From: Jimgerdemannia flammicorona
Taxonomy: Eukaryota > Mucoromycota > Endogonomycetes > Endogonales > Endogonaceae
Length of the DNA: 22,345 nt
Direction of reading: 5' to 3'
NCBI GenBank assembly: GCA_003990745.1
Contig: RBNI01001461.1
Location: forward strand, 1-22,345
Under the pieces are notes generated by a model that was given only the letters and a program-made list of their open reading frames with translations, did not search any database and was not told where the DNA came from. This document shows positions 17,926 to 22,345 of this stretch, in pieces. Positions within the stretch are counted from its first letter, which is position 1. The number at the start of each line of letters is the position of its first letter. The position numbers were made by a program, and so were the translations under genes.

Positions 17926-19383
17926 ATGGCTCAGCAGATCGAACGGAACCAGGACGCAACCGTATACATTGGTAACCTCGACGACCGCTGCTCCGAGGCT
18001 CTTGTCTGGGAGCTGATGTTGCAGGCTGGCCCTGTCGGTACGTAGTCATTAGAATTCCACGCTTGTTGACACATGCTAATATGGAAAAACGAACAGACGA
18101 ACACTACACTCGCTGACCCCCCCCCCCCTCTCTCCGCGCCCCCTCTCACGTATCCTGCGCACAGTCAACGTCCACTTGCCAAAAGACCGTGTCACACAAA
18201 CCCACCAGGGCTATGGCTTCTGTGAGTTCATGTCCGAGGAGGACGCAGACTACGCCATCAAAATCATGAACCACATAAAAATGTACGGCAAAGCGATCCG
18301 TGTCAATAAGGTAATATTGAGATTATTGGCAGTGCGCTTTATTTCTTACTACCACACACATTATTGGATTTTCTCACGCTGAACTTCAAATTGTCCAAAC
18401 GACAGGCAACCTCGGATAAGAAAAACCTCGACGTCGGCGCCTCGCTCTTCATCGGTAACCTGGATCCGGATGTGGATGAGCAGATGTTGTACGATACCTT
18501 CAGCGCGTTCGGCGTGATTGTCCAGACACCCAAGGTACATTTTCCACAAATAATCTCAAACATGGAGTCCCAAAGTGCCCGCCCATTATCTTATGCTTGT
18601 AATTGCTTACCCATCAACCCCCTCAGGTCGCCACGGATCCCGAAACGGGTAACTCAAAAGGCTACGGCTTCGTTTCGTACGACAATTTCGACTCGTCGGA
18701 TGCGGCGATCGACGCCATGAACGGTCAATACCTGATGAACAAGCCGATCACAGTTTCCTACGCCTTTAAAAAAGACGGCAAAGGCGAGCGTCACGGCAGC
18801 GCAGCCGAGCGTCTGTTGGCCGCACAAGCGCGCAAGAATCAGTCTCTTCCGAACCGGCTCTTCGCTAATCCGCCCCCCGGGATCCGGCCGCCGATGGGCA
18901 TCCCCGCGCAGGCCATCCCGCTCGGCATGCGGCCCCCGTCCATCCCACAACCAGCGTATAATCCGGGTATACCGCCTGCCGCTCCAGCCGGGTATAGGCC
19001 CCCCATACCCCCCGCTGTGCCTGGAATGGCACCGGCACCGCAGGGAGGGTATGGACGTGCGCCGTTACCGTCCCAGCAGCAGATGATGCAGGGGACTGGG
19101 GCGCCGCCCGTAATGGGTGGTGAGTGGCGCTTGTGTTTTTCCTTGACTGCTTTTTGGGAATAGGCCTCGAATAGCTCCACTGACGCGTGTTCCATTCATG
19201 ATTCCCATACACACAGCCCGCCCGCCGATGCCTCCACCCCCTTTCGGCGGCGCCCCCCCGCCGCAACAGGGTCAGCCGCCGCGTCCGCCCTACGGCGGGG
19301 CCCCGCCCCCTCCGCCGACGGCGCAGGGCATGCCGTTCGCGACGCAGTATGGGCAATTCCGCGGGCCGCCGCCGGGACGATGA
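17926..19383 (+). CDS. SF3B4: Splicing factor 3b subunit 4 (SF3b49/Hsh49-type)
   Basis: Five exons: 17,926-18,037, 18,165-18,310, 18,406-18,534, 18,627-19,119 and 19,217-19,383, with GT-AG introns of 127, 95, 92 and 97 nt and matching phases; 348 residues. RRM1 has RNP2 VYIGNL (13-18) and RNP1 GYGFCEF (53-59). RRM2 has RNP2 LFIGNL (100-105) and RNP1 KGYGFVSY (140-147). After RRM2 the motif [20 protein letters not shown], highly typical of SF3B4, leads into a long Pro/Gly/Met-rich tail ending FRGPPPGR. The protein is a subunit of the SF3b complex of U2 snRNP in the nucleus and contacts pre-mRNA near the branch site. Start chosen for its context (CCCATGG) and the match of [20 protein letters not shown] to the family. 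Confidence 0.95.
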
Positions 19384-19444
19384 AGCGTTGGATGGGTGCG
19401 AATGGTATGTCTTTGTGGGTGGTTCATTAACACTGGGATAGATA

Positions 19445-19450
19445 AATAAA
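19445..19450 (+). terminator. Poly(A) signal of SF3B4
   Basis: AATAAA lies 62 nt after the SF3B4 stop codon, in the 305-bp gap between the convergent SF3B4 and ABC transporter genes. Confidence 0.55.
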
Positions 19451-19688
19451 TAGATGGTGCTTGTCCGTCACGTATGTAGGGGTTATATGGTGTTAATCTA
19501 AGGTCAATTGTTGCGTCCATTGGTTTCATTGTTTTTTGTGATGCGATTTTCTTGGCGTCAAAATCAAAAGTTGCTATCTGATAAACACCAAAAACTACCT
19601 GAAGGACACTTTCCTCGCTTTTCATGTTATTTAAGAGGATATTATTTCCAACCGCGCCGCTCCCCTCCCCTCCCTCCCACACCCTTCC

Positions 19689-22083
19689 TCACTCTGCCTC
19701 CAAGTCAATTTGCTCAACCTCGAACCTCCCGACCTCAGTCTGTAAATGACTCCTGCCCATAAGATCATCCTCGTCATCGAGATCGATTTTGAGGACTTCT
19801 CTACGGTGTACGCCGGCCTTGAGGTTGAGCTCTCCGTTGATGTATTCAAGGCGAGCGCGTAGGGCCTCAGCCTCGCGTAGCTTCTCCTCCAGACTTGCCA
19901 CCTCCTTGTCCATCGTCATGGCCTGCTCGGGTGTCCCAAGCCCGAGAAACTCCCATGATCCGTGGTCGCCTGTTAGGCGAAGGAGGTGAGTATGGTATTT
20001 GAAAAGCGCCGGGCGGTGGGAGATCGTAATCAGGGCTGAATCGGGTGTGGGGAAAGGAGATGGTTAGGAAAATTAAGTTTGTAGGTATGGCGTAAAAGGA
20101 CGCCATCCGGATTGAAATTGACAGCCTCCGCAAACACATCGTCCCCCAGAAACGACGTCTAACGCAGATCCGTGGATGAGACCAAAAACAAAAGACACGT
20201 ACTGATACCCGTATCCTTGGCGTGATTATACATCAACCCCTCGACATCCGGGCTAACGGCGCTGGTACCTATGACAGCGCAACCAGAAAAATAGAAGGAT
20301 ATTAGCAAATGAAACGAACATTAAGTTCTAGTCGAGACGATGGTGAGCGGCAGGAAAAACGAGCGAGAAAGAATGAACGCTTACATTCGTCCAGCACCGC
20401 GTACTTGGGGTGGTGGTAGAAGAGCCTAGCCATGCCGACCTGATGGCGCGGGAATTGTCAGTGCTTCGCAAGAAAGAAAAAAAAACCAATCCGACCACCA
20501 ATCCTGCCTCCCTCCTCCTCCCTAACATTCGCCCATACCCACCCTCTGTTTCTCCCCTCCCGAGAACACGTCCTTCCATTCCCTCCTAGGCTCCCATCCG
20601 CCCTCCCTATCCAGGATAGACGTGAGGTGAACGACGCGCAGGATCTCCATGAGCTCGGCGTCCGTGCGCCCGGCCGCCACCATGTCTTCGCGGGAGTGAG
20701 GGTAGATGATCCTGTTGTAAGAAGGGAAGGTTTTAGGATACGCAATTTCCTATGGTGCAAAGGCCGAGAGGATGAGTGGGGTGGACGTACTGGTCGCGCA
20801 GGGAGCCAATGCTAAGGTAGGGGCGCTGCGGGATGTAGAAGATGTCACCCAGGTTCGGGCGCGAGAGTTGGCCGCCTTGGGATTTCAGAGGGGGGGGGGG
20901 AAAGGGAGGGTCAATACACATCCCTCCCCCTAAAATAAAAAAATAAAAAATAAAAAACCTTCCGTAAACCTTCCCAACCTATAACACTCACGAAAAACAG
21001 GCCACAACCCGGCCACGACCCTCGCAATGGCCGTCTTGCCCACACCATTGGGCCCCGTAATCATCAAATGTTCCCCAGGGCCCACGTGCATCTTAAGATC
21101 CTTCACGAGCAACTCGCCCTTGGCCGATCCTGGGTTCGGGATAACGATGGGGACACCATCGAACACGATCCCGTTGTATCCAAGGTCAACGACGCCCTGG
21201 AGGTCGACGATGGTGTAAGTTTCGCCAGATTGCGGGGGGGCGGTGTAAGTATCGCCAGATTGCGGGGGGGGTGACGGGGGGACGTAGTACTCTGAGGCGT
21301 GTAGTGAGTGGAGGACAGAGATGAGGCTGTAGACGCGCAAAGTGTGACCAGCCAGTTCGGCCATCTCTTTGTACGAGTACATCAGGCGGCCGCCGGCATC
21401 GGCGAGGGAGAGCATGAGTCTGAGGAATGGGATGAAGGTGGGAATGAGGTAAGGGATTAGATCTACGTAACTATGCAATGAAACCCGAGCCCCACCACAA
21501 GCACAATGCAAAGAAGGCGCACCTCTTGTTCGTAATGAAACCTCTCGTCCGATCTCCGACCCTACTCCCGGCCTCCACGGCCACCGTCCCAAGCTCTGCC
21601 CTGCCCGCGACTCCTCCCCACGCCGGGAAGAACACGGGCACAGCGCACATGCCAAGCCCGACAGCAGACCACGCATACTTGATCAAGAAGTCCTCAAACA
21701 TATTATATGTTATCCTAATCTTTAGGATGGAATTGATATGCTTAATGAGACCAGTGTACGACTTCTGCAGAATGCCCAGCTCCAAATCTGCGCCATTATA
21801 AAACGCGATCTCCTCGGCGTTTGTGATAAGCCTCGTATGAGCTCCGCGGAAGTCGCCCTCGAGCTTGGCTTCGATGGCGGCGAGCTTTCCGAATGCCGGC
21901 GTGACGGCGCGGAGGAGGCGGGCGGTGATGATGTAGTTGACACAGAGACCGATCATGCCGGCCTGACCGATTGATTGGGTAAGTTGATAGTTGAAGATAA
22001 GCATGTCCAAAAGAGGTTTGCCTAGGTTGGAGTAGAGCGAGGAAATCGTGTCGCAGAAGCGCGCCAGGTCCATCGTGATGTAT
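19689..22083 (-). CDS. Peroxisomal ABCD-type half ABC transporter, N-terminus missing
   Basis: Visible exons: 22,083-21,523, 21,419-20,992, 20,875-20,791, 20,711-20,543, 20,439-20,385, 20,268-20,209 and 20,035-19,689. All introns are GT-AG with consistent phases; 567 residues remain. The membrane half begins [19 protein letters not shown] and carries the family's [14 protein letters not shown] loop and [20 protein letters not shown]. The nucleotide-binding domain has Walker A GPNGVGKT (21,055-21,032), Q-loop [18 protein letters not shown], signature SGGEKQR, Walker B YAVLDECTSAVS and H-loop TISHRP. A Glu-rich helical tail ends at TGA 19,689. ABCD proteins (ALDP/PXA type) dimerise and import very-long-chain acyl-CoA into peroxisomes for beta-oxidation. 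The first exon(s) lie to the right of 22,083 or beyond the window. A 30-bp tandem duplication sits in the linker. Confidence 0.93.
21211..21270 (-). repeat. 30-bp tandem duplication inside the ABC transporter
   Basis: Units 21,211-21,240 and 21,241-21,270 differ at two bases. They encode the adjacent decapeptides [10 protein letters not shown] and [10 protein letters not shown], just before the nucleotide-binding domain (VDLQGV...). The unit length keeps the frame. Confidence 0.9.
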
Positions 22084-22314
22084 CTGGTGGGGGACAAAGA
22101 TGAAAAAGAGAAGGATTAATCAGTTTGTTAGAGTGCGTTGGGCGCAGGGCTAGGAAAGGAAGAGCAGTCCCCTATACGCCATCTTAGCGCCAGTATATAT
22201 TCTGCGTATCCATGACGCCAATTTTCTATGCATACATCCAGCCCATCCAATTTCCACTTACTCCACCGTCTTTTCAAGCCCCAACTAAATCCATCACTAA
22301 CAAAAATGCTAAAA

Positions 22315-22345
<31 letters not shown>
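22084..22345. other. Intron or upstream part of the ABC gene, ending in an A30 run
   Basis: The acceptor at 22,084 shows that an exon precedes the visible ABC exons, but I cannot place it confidently here. The family's block ending NPDQR, expected just before YITMD, is not found. The window ends in 30 A (22,316-22,345), either a contig end artefact or the tail of a retroelement inserted in the gene. Confidence 0.5.

Noticed and set aside
22100..22200. A minus-strand string AEYILALRWRIG resembling the ABCD block 'LALSWR'
   Set aside because: There is not enough sequence between it and the next exon to hold the roughly 45 residues that separate these blocks in the family, and phases do not fit.
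1..22345. CRISPR arrays, tRNA and rRNA genes, bacterial-type operons
   Set aside because: No regularly spaced repeats, no tRNA cloverleaf or rRNA signature was recognised, and the gene structures are eukaryotic.

Overview
The window looks like a piece of a fungal nuclear genome, most likely an early-diverging (zoosporic or mucoromycete-like) or basidiomycete lineage. The evidence is short GT-AG introns of about 80-220 nt in every cellular gene, a kelch-repeat membrane protein of a kind common in early-diverging fungi, a Plavaka-type transposase relic, a chromovirus-type Ty3/Gypsy element and a two-ORF LINE family. The exact lineage is a guess. The sequence begins inside a LINE and ends in a 30-nt A run, so both ends may be contig ends.

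Positions 1-13,000 are a nest of transposable elements. A fairly young, CpG-containing LINE (LINE-A, minus strand, 1 to about 3,805) has an ORF1 and an ORF2 with APE-type endonuclease and the start of reverse transcriptase (RT). It abuts, and appears inserted into, the RT domain of an old Ty3/Gypsy chromovirus (about 3,800-7,021, plus strand). That relic keeps traces of RT, RNase H, integrase and chromodomain, followed by a polypurine tract and one LTR with clean inverted ends. Next come a decayed Plavaka-like transposase with a recognisable intron (about 7,150-8,400), an AT-rich stretch without a gene, and a second LINE copy (LINE-B, plus strand, 9,237 to about 12,990). LINE-B is homologous to LINE-A but full of transition-type stops and is cut off inside RT.

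The most striking global feature is CpG loss. There is no CpG dinucleotide from 6,227 to 13,039 and only two from 3,790 to 13,039, while LINE-A and the gene-bearing right half have ordinary CpG. This suggests cytosine-methylation-driven decay of old elements.

Positions 13,040-22,345 are the cellular half. A CpG-rich 0.3 kb patch with palindromes leads to a minus-strand kelch-repeat, single-pass membrane protein gene (14,129-15,752), with relics of a Gln-rich tail downstream of it and again at 16.4-16.6 kb. The plus-strand five-exon gene for spliceosomal SF3B4 (17,926-19,383) is complete. It converges on a minus-strand gene for a peroxisomal ABCD-type half transporter (19,689-22,083, seven exons visible, N-terminus missing). 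The cellular genes have no obvious functional link to each other.
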